A stretch of DNA of 64,000 bases from Aplectana chamaeleonis (GCA_029168955.1 JAPDOI010001220.1:124001-188000), one strand, 5' to 3'; counted from the stretch's first letter, positions 49,551-60,270 are shown. Translations and numbers: made by a program. Notes: generated by a model not told the origin, from the letters alone.

Positions 49551-49832
49551 TGTGCCCGAATGAGAATAGCGGCGCACTCGGCGGACGTGCTTGGCAGGCG
49601 GCAGTTGCATGTGCCGCTCTCGGACGAGTGTTGGATTCGAACGGCGGCCATCCCCCCTCCCGCCGTCTGCAGAGCTGATTGATCGGCGCAGTGCTTGCTG
49701 CCAGCCGGTGCCGGCCCCGTTCGTAGTCGATTGCGGTGGGAACTTTTCGCATGCTCGTCTGAGAGCGGCGAACGCGACTGTCGTCTGCCAAGCACGTCGG
49801 CAGCATGGGCCGCCATTCTCATTCGGACGCAC
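49551..49832. mobile_element. GC-rich foldback (282 bp, ~80-bp arms)
   Basis: CCGAATGAGAATAGCGGC (49557) pairs with GCCGCCATTCTCATTCGG ending 49826, continuing through GACGTGCTTGGCAG and CCGCTCTC. The centre is GC-rich. Confidence 0.85.
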
Positions 49833-49969
49833 CTTATGTACTGTCACAGACCTACAACAACGACAACATGGTTTTCCGAATCTCCACGGGAAGCTTAAAG
49901 CAGTCCCTAGTAAGATCTCTAGCGCAATCTTTAAGAAGCGCTACCTACTATAGTTGTACACGAACGAAA

Positions 49970-50770
49970 TTTTCGAGCGTTTTCAAAGGATTTTTCAATT
50001 TTTTTTTCGCTCGGTTTCGTTTGTTCAAAAGTTTGTCAAACGAATTTTTTTCAAATTGCGTTCCTTCGAAATTTCGTCGAACGATTTTTTTTAGATTTTC
50101 GTTCGTTCTAATTTATTCCGAACGATTTTTTTTCAATTTTCGTTCGTTCGAGATCTGGTTTTCGAAAGTTCTTGCGATTTCGAAAACGCCCATGAGTTGG
50201 CGTGGGCGTGAGCGGACAGCTCGCCTGCTCGGATAAGTTGAGCTTGGGACCGAGGAATATAAAGCCTTTCTTGCTTCAGTGAGTCGTCCAGGCGTAGCAA
50301 GCTGCGGAGCGATCGGTTATGGCAAAATATAACACTGATTCGGAGACTTCAACATAGACCCGATAAACAATACTTCGAAGTACTCGAAAAAGGAAGAAAG
50401 GCTATACATGGTCGCGCCTTCAGTAGAAATCGAACACTTGTGGACTATTCATTTTCTGACTGAGCGTTATGAATAAAGCGTTGAGTCCGGTTTAAAAAAG
50501 AATATCCGAAATTTTGGAGGATCGAAAAAATCCTTAACTTTGAACGAATTTCGAAAAAAAAAACCCCGAAATTTCGAAAAAAAAAGCGAAATTTCGAACA
50601 CAATTCGAAAAAAAAAGCAAAATCTTGAATGAATTTCGAAAAAAATCGGTATTTTGATTAGTTGCGAAATTCGTTCGTTCGAACCCCGAAATTTAAGAAA
50701 CGAACGAATTTTTAAAAAAATTTCGTTCGTTCAAAATTTTTTCGAACAAAAAGATCCGAAATTTTGCGTT
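49970..50770. repeat. CGTTCGTTCGAA / TTTCGAAAAAAA simple-sequence blocks
   Basis: Two blocks (49970-50165 and 50490-50770) built from CGTTCGTTCGAA and AATTTCGAAAAAAA words in roughly opposite orientation. The same words recur at 61430-61625. The stretch between them (50170-50490) shows nothing recognised. Confidence 0.75.
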
Positions 50771-51756
50771 GCCGGAGAACTGGTCCGCAAGCAGCCACCA
50801 CACAGCAGCTGGGAGCTCAGGCACTCGAGGGGGGCAAGCCCCGTTCATTTTCGCTCAGGGGGGCCAGCCTTGAACCGTAATTGTGGGCGGAGATTCGAGG
50901 GGGACGGCGCTACGACCACCGTTGAGCCAGCCCTCAGCGCCGCGTCGCGTGTTTTGCTACTGGGGCAGTTTTCCGCCGTGGAGCGCACAATCTCAACGGC
51001 GCCATTCAATTTTTTTTCAATTCCCTGGGGTGCGTTTCAAGAACGTTTCCACGATGCAGTGGGAGGCAAACAGCCTTTCCATGGACAAACTTGTTTCCCA
51101 TGGTCACGAATTGTAGCTGATAATTGCTTCCACGTGGCCGTAGCTACGTTTACTTTTTCCATGCGAATGTTATTGCAACGCACCCCAGAATTGTCTATGC
51201 TTCTTTAGAGCTTTAAGGATTGACGCTACTACCTCAAGCGATTTTTCCTTAGCTACGCGTTCCTTTTTATGGGTTCTGAGACTCACATACTAGTTTGCCG
51301 TCTTGTTCTTCTTTTCATTTGTAAATTCTTGTAATCTTAAAGATATTTGTGAAAACAGTTCGTTGCTTGATTTTTTTGGATTTGTAAGTGTTCCTATGAA
51401 TTTTCTTTTCTTTGGTCATTTCAACTGCTTTTCTTTCATGAGACTTGAAGTCGTTCGCTTGTCGTTTTTATTTCTGCTGTGTGAACCCTACTTTTGAAGA
51501 CTATGTATGAGCCTAAAATTTGTATAAAATCTGTGCATTCATGATGCTTCTCAACCACCTCTATAAGGGAGCATCTTTTCGCAGTGCAATAAAATTTGCA
51601 TTAAATGCGTTGATATTAGCGAATGCCATTAAGGTGCGAAAGACGATTCCACTTACCGTATTTCGGTATTTTTTGGCTATGTAGGCGGGTTGTTTGAGAA
51701 TTGCTGGTTACGAAACCTAGCTCCCTTTCCATTTCTATTCGAAAGATTACGATTAG
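50771..51756. other. Intergenic with a short TIR pair
   Basis: CTGGGGTGCGTTTCAAGAAC (51024) and its approximate complement ending CGCACCCCAG (51188) could be a ~165-bp hAT-like MITE, but no matching 8-bp duplication is present. A 184-codon frame at 50654-51208 runs through simple repeat and is not credible. Confidence 0.4.
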
Positions 51757-51838
51757 TATAAAGCCTAGGTTGCTCGGATGAGGCCGACTGCTCCGCTTCT
51801 TGATCCGCCCGGACTCATCCGAGCAAGCTATGCTTTAT
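51757..51838. repeat. Hairpin, 82 bp
   Basis: AAAGCCTAGGTTGCTCGGATGA pairs with TCATCCGAGCAAGCTATGCTTT with few mismatches. Confidence 0.8.
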
Positions 51839-51917
51839 CTGTCAATAGCTAACCGCTGTCTTCAATAACTTCGTGTGCAAAGATCCGCGTTCGTTTTCGA
51901 AGTCTGAAAGTTCGATA

Positions 51918-52092
51918 TACTCTGTCCCAAACGAGTTGACAAGCGACGATTCCAAAGAAGCAGTGCTCCCTCTGTGTCTCTGACGTTTCGCAACGCAGCA
52001 TCTGTCTTAGGGTAATTCGAAAAACGTCAGAGACGCAGAGGGAGCTCTGCTTTTTTGGACTCTTCGCTTCACAACTCGTTTGGGACAGAGTA
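51918..52092. mobile_element. 175-bp MITE, mariner-like, TA target
   Basis: TACTCTGTCCCAAACGAGTTG and its complement at the right end, TA on both sides (51916-51917, 52093-52094), arms about 75 bp (GCTCCCTCTGTGTCTCTGACG). Length and TA duplication fit Tc1/mariner-derived MITEs. Confidence 0.88.
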
Positions 52093-52216
52093 TAACATCC
52101 TCTATGAGTGACGATTTTATAAAGGAATCCCTTTCTAGCAGTCGTTAATATGAGCTATTACCGTTCGTCGCCGATTACTCCAAAGTCAAGAACCTGTCCT
52201 CTTTCTTTGCCGAATT

Positions 52217-52702
52217 ATGACCTACGTTCGCGGACAACAGTTTAATCCAGGAAAAGGCCAGCAGCCCCGTAAGCACTTTCAATATTACTGCGCGCCGAAG
52301 TTACATCGTTTTGATCAGTTATTTGCAGACAAACGCAGCTTGACAATGAGGCAAATATTGTATTGGAGGAAGAAATCCCTATCCAAACAGAGCGAGAACT
52401 CGGCTTGGGTCTTATATCACGCCGCGAGTGCCTTATGCGTCCAAAACCGTGAATTTCAGGCGGATATAAGCACAGCAAGGGTTAACAACTTGGAGCGTAA
52501 ACTTCTTGCAACAGTGGTTGAAGAGCGCGGTATGGCCGCCCCAGCGCTCAGTCTACAAAATTGTACGCGGACATGGAAAATCAAAGAGGATTATCCTTTT
52601 AAGGAGGTGAGATAAGGATTGCATAGTATCTCTTATCTATCTCCTCAATGCTTCGTTTTACAGATGGATTTCATTCTTTTATGGCCAGCACCACCGTTGT
52701 GA
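52217..52702 (+). CDS. Possible small two-exon gene, product unknown
   Basis: ATG 52217 opens a 132-codon frame (MTYVRGQQFNPGKG..., LTMRQILYWRKKSL, RVNNLERKLLATVVEERGM) with natural-looking composition and a coiled-coil-like end. AAGGAG/GTGAGA at 52606-52615 is a good donor and TTTTACAG at about 52663 a good acceptor, 54 bp apart, the size of worm introns. Joining them adds MDFILLWPAPPL and a stop. No domain is recognised. An overlapping frame from ATG 52151 (YYRSSPITPKSR..) also looks coding-like, so a frame error near 52230 is possible. Confidence 0.4.
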
Positions 52703-53646
52703 TTTTGATATGGGTTTTCGGAGCTGCAGTTGGTTTTTGAACCCGTACTTATGCCTGGTATGATGATTTCATTTTATTGCATTGCCTGAAACCGCTTGCA
52801 CAGGTCGATTTTTTACATTGTTCAATGTTTACAGAAAATTGTATGTTAGGATAAGCATGTTGAGTTCATTATAGTGATGAACAGCTCGACCTAATGTGGT
52901 GAAAAAGTGCAAATCGCCTGAAAATTTTTGTATATTTGTGAACATTGTTATTCATTCATTTATTTGTCAATCATGAATGAGGAACAGAAACATGAAAGTA
53001 ATTAATATACATCCAGATTGACTGAAAAGAAAAGAAGCTTGAAGCAAACTAAGCTTCTTGCACGCGAAAACAGTGCCTCTATTGGAAAGATCTGACGTTT
53101 TGATTATAAGCTCTTCGAAAATCAGTGGCCATTCACTTATAGAAAAAAATTGTTTCCAGTAAGATCCGTAGCAGCCAACAGTTTGTGGGGTTCTAAAAGG
53201 GATGGCTGAGAAAATAAATAGAAACAAATAGAGCTATCGAGAATTATTTTTCTGTTGCTCTTCAAGCAGCATGAATGAGAGCTTTCGTTGACACCTTCGT
53301 TAACATCACTTCCGCCCAAGCAGAGGGTTTGACCAGATTTTGACCATTGAGCAGCTGTCTGTAGGATAACCCTACCGAGATCCAGCGCAACTGGTAGGAA
53401 ACCATTCACGAGCGGATGCGGGGGCACCTCTTTGATCTAAATACGAACTCATGGCACTGACTCGGGGGTGCCTACAGTATAAGCTATCACATTGGTCAAA
53501 AATGGTCATGGCGGATTGGCGTGACACGAGAACATGGACGATAACATTCACTCACTTATGTATTGCTAAGGTGGTGATTTTAACTATTATTGCCATGAAA
53601 TAATAAATCTTTGTATTTCTATAGTTTTTACTAGCATACCTAATGT
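52703..53646. other. Intergenic, nothing certain
   Basis: A minus-strand frame at 53137-53427 (GFLPVALDLGRVILQTAAQW) looks moderately protein-like but is not identifiable. Confidence 0.3.
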
Positions 53647-53730
53647 ACGCCCATTTTTCCACGCCGCAGCGCAATTTTAACAGCAACCCCTCCCAAAATC
53701 TGAGTCGTTGCGGCGCGGAAAAATGGGCGT
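53647..53730. repeat. Hairpin, 84 bp
   Basis: ACGCCCATTTTTCCACGCCG pairs with CGGCGCGGAAAAATGGGCGT across a 30-base loop. Confidence 0.85.
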
Positions 53731-53837
53731 GGCCATGTGCGATGGCAATGTGCCTCCTACTGCGATAGCACCCGCTAAAGTCGTCACTCATGACGACACA
53801 GCAGCGGGCACGAAGCGAATACCGGGATGCCAGAATA

Positions 53838-54028
53838 TTGGGTTTGGGTTGACCCGCTCGGTGGTTATGGGGTGGCCCGCTCAACGTTGGTCCCGCAGCG
53901 AAAGAATGTGCGAGGCGCCAGCCCATTCTCGATAAAAAATTAACTGTGGGGTGACCCGCGTTGTCATTACGGGGTGACCCGCTCAGTATGGTCCTGCAGC
54001 GAAGAGAGGAAAGGGGCGCCGGCCCTGT
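53838..54028. repeat. ~100-bp tandem duplication
   Basis: GGGTTGACCCGCTC..GGGGTGGCCCGCTCAACGTTGGTCCCGCAGCGAA followed about 100 bp later by GGGGTGACCCGC..GGGGTGACCCGCTCAGTATGGTCCTGCAGCGAA; both units end in GGCGCC.GCCC. Confidence 0.75.
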
Positions 54029-54397
54029 CCCACCAGGACGCCAGCCCTGACAAGGAAGGAAGGCTGGCGTAGTGGTGGAAGTGGGGCTCGCCCCCCTCGA
54101 GTATCTGAGAGGCGTCGACTCTCGTGTCTGGTGCGCTCTCACACAATGCCCGCCTCTCGCTTCTCTCACGCCGTGCAGCACTCTCCCACGCATTGCATAC
54201 ATCTCGTCTTTCCCTCGGACTGTCCGCCACACTCTCCTGGGAGCACTATCCTGGCTACCGCATAGATTCGAATGTGAATTCAAAACAATGCGGGCACTGT
54301 ATTGCGAAACAATTACACAGACGAGAGCGGATAGCTTTAAAAAATGCGGGAATTGTCTAACGGATAAAAAGGAGGGAAGGGAACATTGAAACACTCA

Positions 54398-54562
54398 AAT
54401 TATGGACCGTTTTGAGCCCGTTCATGCCAGATTTTTTCCTTCCCAGCAAAGGGGGCCGGATATTGCAGTATACATACTGCCTGAAGACCACTGTCTGTGC
54501 TATGAATGGAGTTTCAAAAGGAGGCTAGCGGATCAAGGAACTTGCACATATATACATACTGC
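54398..54562 (+). pseudogene. Duplicated MULE N-terminal fragment
   Basis: Second copy of the first ~50 codons of the MULE protein (FPSQQRGPDIAVYILPEDHC), truncated after TCTYI by the duplication junction. Confidence 0.8.
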
Positions 54563-54955
54563 CTGAAGACCACTGATTTAAAACAATGCGGGCACAGTAT
54601 TGCGAAACAACTACACAGACGAGAGCGGATAGCTGTAAAAAATGCGGGAATTGTCGACTCTTACACTCGCGGGGGTCGATGGCCGGTTGAGAGGAGTTGA
54701 ACAGGTAGCGTGCTCCCGCTCGAAACGAAAAAAAGGGGCGGGCAAGGCCCGAAAACTCCCCCATTCATGCCGAAAACTCCGCGTGTCAACCTCCCACCGA
54801 CCCTACAATGCCACGTCATCCTTGACCCGATCACACCGAAAGCTCTGCCTTATCACCTCCCACCGACCACTCAGTCTGACGTCACACCCACGTTTTTACG
54901 CCGAAAGTTTCGCATAATCACCTCCCACCGACCACCCTCTACCACTCCTGCAGTC

Positions 54956-55019
54956 GCGGGCGTCGGTGGCAGGTTGAGAGGCAGCACAATTGACCTGTCA
55001 ACCTGCCACCGACGCCCGC
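54956..55019. repeat. Perfect 22-bp-arm hairpin
   Basis: GCGGGCGTCGGTGGCAGGTT.. pairs exactly with the complement ending GACGCCCGC. The same GTCGGTGGCAGGTT word occurs near 54667 and, inverted, at 55283-55303, so it probably marks terminal repeats of a ~640-bp insert between the B copies. Confidence 0.85.
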
Positions 55020-55354
55020 CAAAGCGTCGATATCCCGAGCTGTCAACCGTGATACGCACAAACACGTCACATTCTAGTGCAGCGTATACATTGTGGGTTA
55101 CCGATTCTGCGCTCTACACGAGAGAGTACCAGAGAAAAACAGTGCAGACACTGCAACACGTCGCCCCGAAAACTCCGCCACATATGAGACATCACCACGA
55201 AAACTTCGGCAGTTATGAGTCATGCCGAAACCGCCGCCGATCAGTCGCATCGGATCAACTTCATTCGGAAAGGGGCGTTTTAACCTGCCACCGACCCCCG
55301 CGATTGCCTGAGACGAATAAAAAGGAGGGAAGGGAACATTGAAACACTCAAACT

Positions 55355-56970
55355 ATGGACCGTTTTGAACCCGTTCGTGCCAGATTTTTCCCTTCCCAGC
55401 AAAGGGGGCCGGATATTGCAGTATACATACTGCCTGAAGACCACTGCCTGTGCTATGAATGGAGTTTCAAAAAGAGGCTAGCGGATCAAGAAACTTGCAC
55501 ATATATTTGCTGCGGGTGCGGGTCTCTAAAAGTTGCAAGAGCAAAAGAGTACCCTGGCCCCATTCCAACATGCAAAGTGCGGAACGGTGAGTTCATCACT
55601 GTTCCGGCCAATCCACAGAATCCACATTTTTGTGGCGCCAGAAGCACCCCGAGGGCGGTATTGCACAGCGTGGTTATAGAAAAGTGTAACACTTAACGAA
55701 TGAATCCGGTACGTCGACCCACTACGGCGCTAGTGGGGGAGCTGGTCAAAGAAGTCTCGTCTGATAGATTCGGTAATAAACTGCATTTTTGAATTAAGAT
55801 TTGAAAATTTCTCCTTACTGTCTTTTGAGCTGACTTCGACATACCGGAAAGGCGAGCTATGGTCGAGCAGCTCACGTGCCCGTCAATGCATGGAGCCGAA
55901 AACCTGAATCGCGTTCTACGACGGAACATCAAAAGAGGGCAAGGCGATGCCGTGCTGCCAGGGGCACTAGTGAATTCTGTGTTTCGAAAGATGTTAAAAT
56001 TGGAGTGATTTGGAACGCTGTTTTAGGATCCACAGCTGTGTATCTGCTCAGCTGATCTGGAAGATTATTTCCTGCATGATTATGGATCTGTGGTAAACTT
56101 GGGAAGCCGGTCCCTATGGATAGAAGTGTTCAGGCGGCTACACGTGCAGACTTTGGGGGTAATGAAGGTGACCTCAATCTGAAGACTGATACACAAAACT
56201 AAAGGAATTTGTTTAAGTGCGACGGACGGTTCAAGCAGATGCCACCTGAACTTCGACCCACCAGATCGTCGCAGCTGTACACAATAATTTGCGAATGTAA
56301 TGGAGGCCAAACGTTCCCACATCTTTACGCCTTCCTCCCAAATGGAACAGAAGAAGCGTATAAAGACCTCTTTAGGGAATTACGTGATATTTCTCAGCCT
56401 GAGCCATCTGATGCATCCCAACTTATTAAGATCGTTCCGGGCCAACTTCGAGCCTCCTGGAGGAGCAGCAGCAATCGAAGATCACCAACAATGCACTGTC
56501 CTCATGGACTTCGAATTGGCAGCAATGAATGCGCTGAGGAGCGAAATGAATGTGAATTTCAACGGGTACGATTATCTGCACCGCTAATTCTTAAACGTTG
56601 GGTGAAAAGCATTTTTCAGCTGCCTATTCCACTATGCACAATGTATAGTGAGAAACCGCGATGCTCATGGACTCAAAGTGGCATGCAAGAACAGTGCAAT
56701 TGTTGGCGTATTCTTTAAAAGGCTCCAAGTTCTGACACTTCTCTCGCGGCGATTTCATGGAATATCTGAGGCTCTCGAATATCCTCGAGTGCCAGCAGTC
56801 AACGCCGACGTAGAGAGCAATTTGCGATCCTTTATGATTTACTGGATGGACAATTGGGGGTTACGGGACAACTCACAAGTGAATACGGCTGTCCCCTCCG
56901 TCACTGCCCGCGGCGAGACGAGAAGGGTAATCCGCTGTTCGGCTATCAATACGGTAGCTTTGCGGGCATG
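55355..56970 (+). pseudogene. Mutator-like (MULE) DNA transposase, broken
   Basis: ATG 55355 opens 113 codons with a cysteine module (CYEWSFKKRL, TYICCGCGSLKVA, NPHFCGARS) like the zinc-binding N-terminus of nematode MULE/FLYWCH proteins. After a gap with RRPTTALVGELVKEV (about 55705) the MULE transposase core appears at 56209-56400 (TRSSQLYTIICECNGGQTFP, HLYAFLPNGTEEAYKDLFRE). It continues in another frame with LMDFELAAMNALR (56505-56545). YWMDNWGLRD near 56840 may be its end. Stops and frameshifts separate all pieces. In an intact enzyme it would excise and insert the DNA element; here it cannot be made. Confidence 0.8.
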
Positions 56971-56989
56971 ATGAAGGTTCGCCTGCAGT

Positions 56990-57918
56990 GTCCGTGCGCT
57001 CTTGTACAAAGATCTCGGAGGTAGTCTTCTGGAAGGGTTTGGAACCTCAGTCTGTGTTTTACTTCGCTGTTTTGCATCGATTACAGAACTGAATCTTCCT
57101 AATGACACAAACGATAAGACTCATGTGAGAGTAGAAACATGCATTTCTGCGAACAAGTCGCAAACAAAACGATTAATGTGGATCATCCACAAATGACATT
57201 ATTTTGAAATGTTGCAGCTTCTTAAACTCCTCATTGTTACTGCTGATACTTCGACAGAGCCTGAGCCAGCCTGAGCTCCATACCTTGAACTCTTTGTTTT
57301 CTAATTTAATTTGTGATTCGGACCATGCGTCGCCGTCATAGTTTTTGAATAACGTCCAGCTTAAGTATTACGGAAAATGAGTGAATGCTCCTTCTCACCA
57401 TCTGCCAAGAAAGATAAATAATGCGTCGAAACTCACATCAGAAAGCATTGCATAATGAAACTTGCCAACGAATAATTGCTTGCAACAACTTTTTATGAAT
57501 AACCTTCATCAACCTCAAGCAATCCAGTCCTGATCAATTAGGCTTAGGGCGTGTCTCTAAGCTGAGAACCTCAGTTTTACGCAGTATATTATCTTTGATG
57601 AATTATTGAATTATTATTCTAATTTCAAAGCTATATTCTTAATCCTTTAAGAGATTTTCGCACTGATCTACTTGCTGGAGTAGATCTTATTTTCTTGTAG
57701 TTTCCGGGAATGTTTCGTTCTGTTTATGTGCTCATCTTTCATCAAATATGTACCACATTTTTTTGAAGACCGCATCTTTTCGCATGGCTGGAATCCAGCT
57801 AACCGTTTAACTTTCTTCATTACAGTTTATTAGGGAGAAGGATTAGGGCCAGTCACAGCACAGAATTCACCGACAATAGTTCCCGCTACCCTAAATATCT
57901 TAAACCAGTTTCGTCTCA
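56990..57918. other. Intergenic, nothing recognised
   Basis: No gene or repeat recognised. Confidence 0.35.
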
Positions 57919-58000
57919 CATCGCTTCGCGGTGTTCAACAAAACTGGAACTCGCGCCGCTTCGCGGCGCTCGCACATGCGCTCACGCCGCTACGCGGCGT
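57919..58000. repeat. Three tandem GC hairpins
   Basis: CATCGCTTCGCGGTG (57919), GCGCCGCTTCGCGGCGC (57953) and ACGCCGCTACGCGGCGT (57984), each a 5-6 bp stem with a CTTCG/CTACG loop, spaced about 33 bp. Confidence 0.8.
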
Positions 58001-58317
58001 TCGATTTCCACTCATCATAAATAACGGGGCTTTGTTAAAAATCTTTGCAACTCAATAGTAGTGAGGGTCTTTTTTTTCGATCATCACTATCAGAGGTGAT
58101 TTCCCGCCATAATCGACCGTTGCAACTGGTGTTTTCTCAAAATGTAAAGTATTTAAGTAGTGCCTCGGGGTTTGCCTGCTTTCTGACAAACTCTTTCAGG
58201 ATTGTGTAGAGAAATCAAGTGTAAATGAAAAGTTTGATCTGTTTGTCTCAAAGTCGCCAGTCGCCTGCCTTTCTCATTCCTGTGGAGAGTCGAAAATGAT
58301 AGTTGACTTTTTTCTTC

Positions 58318-58625
58318 AACTTTGTGCTCGTTCCTCTTTAACCTCAAATCTTTTCTCATGACATTGCACGCTACTCTTCCTGAACCCGTGCGCGTTCCTC
58401 CTAAACCTCCATTCACTATCGAATCCACCTGCAAGCTTCTCATAGTCGTTTCCTAAACGTTTCCCAAAACTTCTGTGCGCGCCTCTTGAAGCCCTATTTA
58501 CTTCCACGACGCTAAACGTGCTCCTCCTGTGCCCCTTCTCCTTACGAACGACACTGCACGACAACCTAATCATTTTCCACGGCACTGTGCGTGCTCCTTC
58601 TGAACCTCTACTCGTTTTCTACGAC
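58318..58625. repeat. Degenerate ~45-bp minisatellite
   Basis: Repeating theme ACGACACTGCGCGTGCTCCT.CTGAACCTC..TCATTTTC with heavy drift, about six units. Confidence 0.5.
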
Positions 58626-58858
58626 GTTCTCCAAATTGGCATAATTATATTGTGCTCTACTTTATGACAAAAAAATTCTGGAATTTTTGAGTGTCATTTT
58701 TTGACCCGTGCATACGCATACCTGTAGACAGTTGCTCAGACACGCATACTCGGATGTGACACTGAGGTAGATTTACAGTCTAGGACACTCCACCCAATAC
58801 TTCCCAAAACGTCCTACTCCAATGGAAAGCTAAAAAACACCATATGCAACAGCTTTGG

Positions 58859-58900
58859 TGGTCAGACACATCACCACGCCCATTATTATACATGAGGATG
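58859..58900. repeat. Direct repeat flanking the Penelope fragment, left copy
   Basis: GGTCAGACACATCACCACGCCCATTATTATA; the near-identical right copy is at 60229-60270. May be remnants of the terminal repeats of the element. Confidence 0.7.
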
Positions 58901-59213
58901 AGGATAAGGGTGAGGATTCGCTGGATTCGCGTTTGCTTTCGTTAAAACAGGTCAGACCGCGGCGACGTTTCATTTCCAATAACGCGAGCCTTGCTATGAA
59001 CCCAAAGCGCCGCCCACTCTCACAAAGTACCTCGTGGAGGTCCCTGAACTCCGCACTCTTTGTGCGCGTCAATACCGGAGCCCCTCGCACTTCCGCGCAC
59101 TTCCGCTGTCGTTTTATGCGGTAAACACGAAGCCCCCGCCCACTTTTACAAAGTACTCCTTGGCTGTACCTGAGTCCCGCACACATCGTACGCGTCATAT
59201 CAACAGCTACGAT

Positions 59214-59352
59214 GGTCCCACCACGATCCATGACGATGAAAGTTTATAGGTCTCAACATGCAACAGGTAGTGTGGTCCCACCACGATCCATGACGATGAA
59301 AGTTTAAGGGACTCAATATGCAATAGGTAGGGTGGTCCCACCACGATCGCTA
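59214..59352. repeat. 60-bp tandem repeat (2.3 copies)
   Basis: GGTCCCACCACGATCCATGA starts at exactly 59214, 59274 and 59334 (the third copy diverges after GGTCCCACCACGATC). It ends at the start of the GIY-YIG reading frame. Confidence 0.93.
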
Positions 59353-59849
59353 TCGGAAAATGCTTGCGCGGGGCGGGATTGGAAGACTCTGTATCTTTAC
59401 TGACCATCCCTCCCAGTAATTTAAAGCAGCAGTTGGTTCGCAATCGCCAATATGACCGCGCATGCGTTACCCCACATTGCGTCATCTGCCCAGCAGGCAA
59501 GGAGGGCGACTGCGCTGCTTTGGGCGTAATCTACGTTATCACATGTCAGAGCTGCGGTGAGGAGTATATCGGCGAAACAGCTCGCCCCTTACATGTGCGA
59601 ATTAAGGAACACCTAGATGGGAAAGAAAGGTCGCGGGTCGGCACTGCACTGGGTTGCCACAGGGTTAATTGCCATGAGGGAGATGATTTTGAGGTGAGAG
59701 TGGAGATCCTGGCGCGGGAGGCCCAGACTAGTGCGCGAAAAGCGCTGGAAGCATTCTGGATCAGTGCGAGAGATCCCAAGGTCAACCGGAAGGACGAGGG
59801 TATTAATATAACACGGGAACTCCAACCCTACATCAGACTCGGCTTCTGA
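59331..59849 (+). CDS. GIY-YIG endonuclease domain of a Penelope-like retroelement (5' truncated)
   Basis: Open from 59331 (after a TAG at 59328) to TGA; no ATG start, so it is a fragment. In order: a cysteine cluster CVTPHCVICPAGKEGDC, the GIY-YIG module GVIYVITCQSCGEEYIGETA with RPLHVRIKEHLDG (catalytic Y, Y and R present), then KALEAFWISARDPKVNRKDE with the family's conserved E and N. Cysteines before GIY-YIG are typical of canonical Penelope-like elements, where this domain nicks target DNA. The RT that should precede it is absent and is replaced by the 60-bp repeats. Confidence 0.88.
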   Translation, partial: GGPTTIAIGKCLRGAGLEDSVSLLTIPPSNLKQQLVRNRQYDRACVTPHCVICPAGKEGDCAALGVIYVITCQSCGEEYIGETARPLHVRIKEHLDGKERSRVGTALGCHRVNCHEGDDFEVRVEILAREAQTSARKALEAFWISARDPKVNRKDEGINITRELQPYIRLGF

Positions 59850-60046
59850 TTAGGGTAATTTCTGTCACTCTGGTACCCGCTTTGTTGTTCTACTGATCAC
59901 ATGGTTTTCTGAGGACTTTTGAACAGGTATGCCACTCAGTTCTATGTTTCTGTGCCATTCGTTTTGGAAAATTTGTCTGAATTTCTGTAGGATAGTATCT
60001 ACATTTGGCCGATTAATTTTACAAGTAAATTTGACCGTTTCAGACT

Positions 60047-60078
60047 CCGACGAGGGCGAATCCGCCGAAACGTTAGTC
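60047..60078 (+). ncRNA. Hammerhead-ribozyme-like core (Penelope remnant, probably inactive)
   Basis: About 200 bp after the GIY-YIG stop: CCGACGAG, a GGCG/CGCC stem with AATC loop, then CGAAACG and a GTC cleavage triplet (60076-60078). The hammerhead consensus is CUGANGA-stem II-GAAA-...-NUH. Here the conserved U4 is C and one G is unpaired beside stem II. Penelope-like elements are known to carry minimal type I hammerheads. Stem I pairing is weak (GAC/GTC and TTT/AAA only). Confidence 0.45.
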
Positions 60079-60228
60079 AACAAAGTCATCTTACCACCTC
60101 GTGCGTGCTACAGACGAACGTTCAACATATTGCTTGATTGATGAAACAATAACGCGCTCTGACTGATGGAATCAAAAATTGCGGGAAATTTGGAACCCAA
60201 TTGTACAGACGTCCGTCGGTCAGACACC

Positions 60229-60270
60229 TGGTCAGACACACCACCACGCCGATTATTATATGTAAGGATG
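60229..60270. repeat. Direct repeat flanking the Penelope fragment, right copy
   Basis: TGGTCAGACACACCACCACG then CCGATTATTATA; partner of 58859-58900. Confidence 0.7.

Larger units (their letters stand above)
54282..55506. repeat. Nested segmental duplications at the 5' end of a MULE
   Basis: Block A (54282-54357 and 54580-54655; AACAATGCGGGCAC..GCGGGAATTGTC) and block B (54364-54552 and 55316-55506; AAAAAGGAGGGAAGGG..CTTGCACATATA) are each present twice, and TATACATACTGCCTGAAGAC three times. The material between the B copies is rich in CACCTCCCACCGACC and contains the 22-bp-arm hairpin at 54956-55019. Confidence 0.88.

Noticed and set aside
51024..51188. hAT-like MITE with CTGGGGTGCGTT ends
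   Set aside because: The flanking 8-mers do not match, so insertion cannot be supported.
50654..51208. 184-codon open frame
   Set aside because: Runs through CGTTCG simple sequence and foldback DNA, with no domain; judged chance.
53552..54394. 280-codon minus-strand frame
   Set aside because: Crosses a hairpin and a tandem duplication and is antisense to MULE-flanking repeats; no domain.
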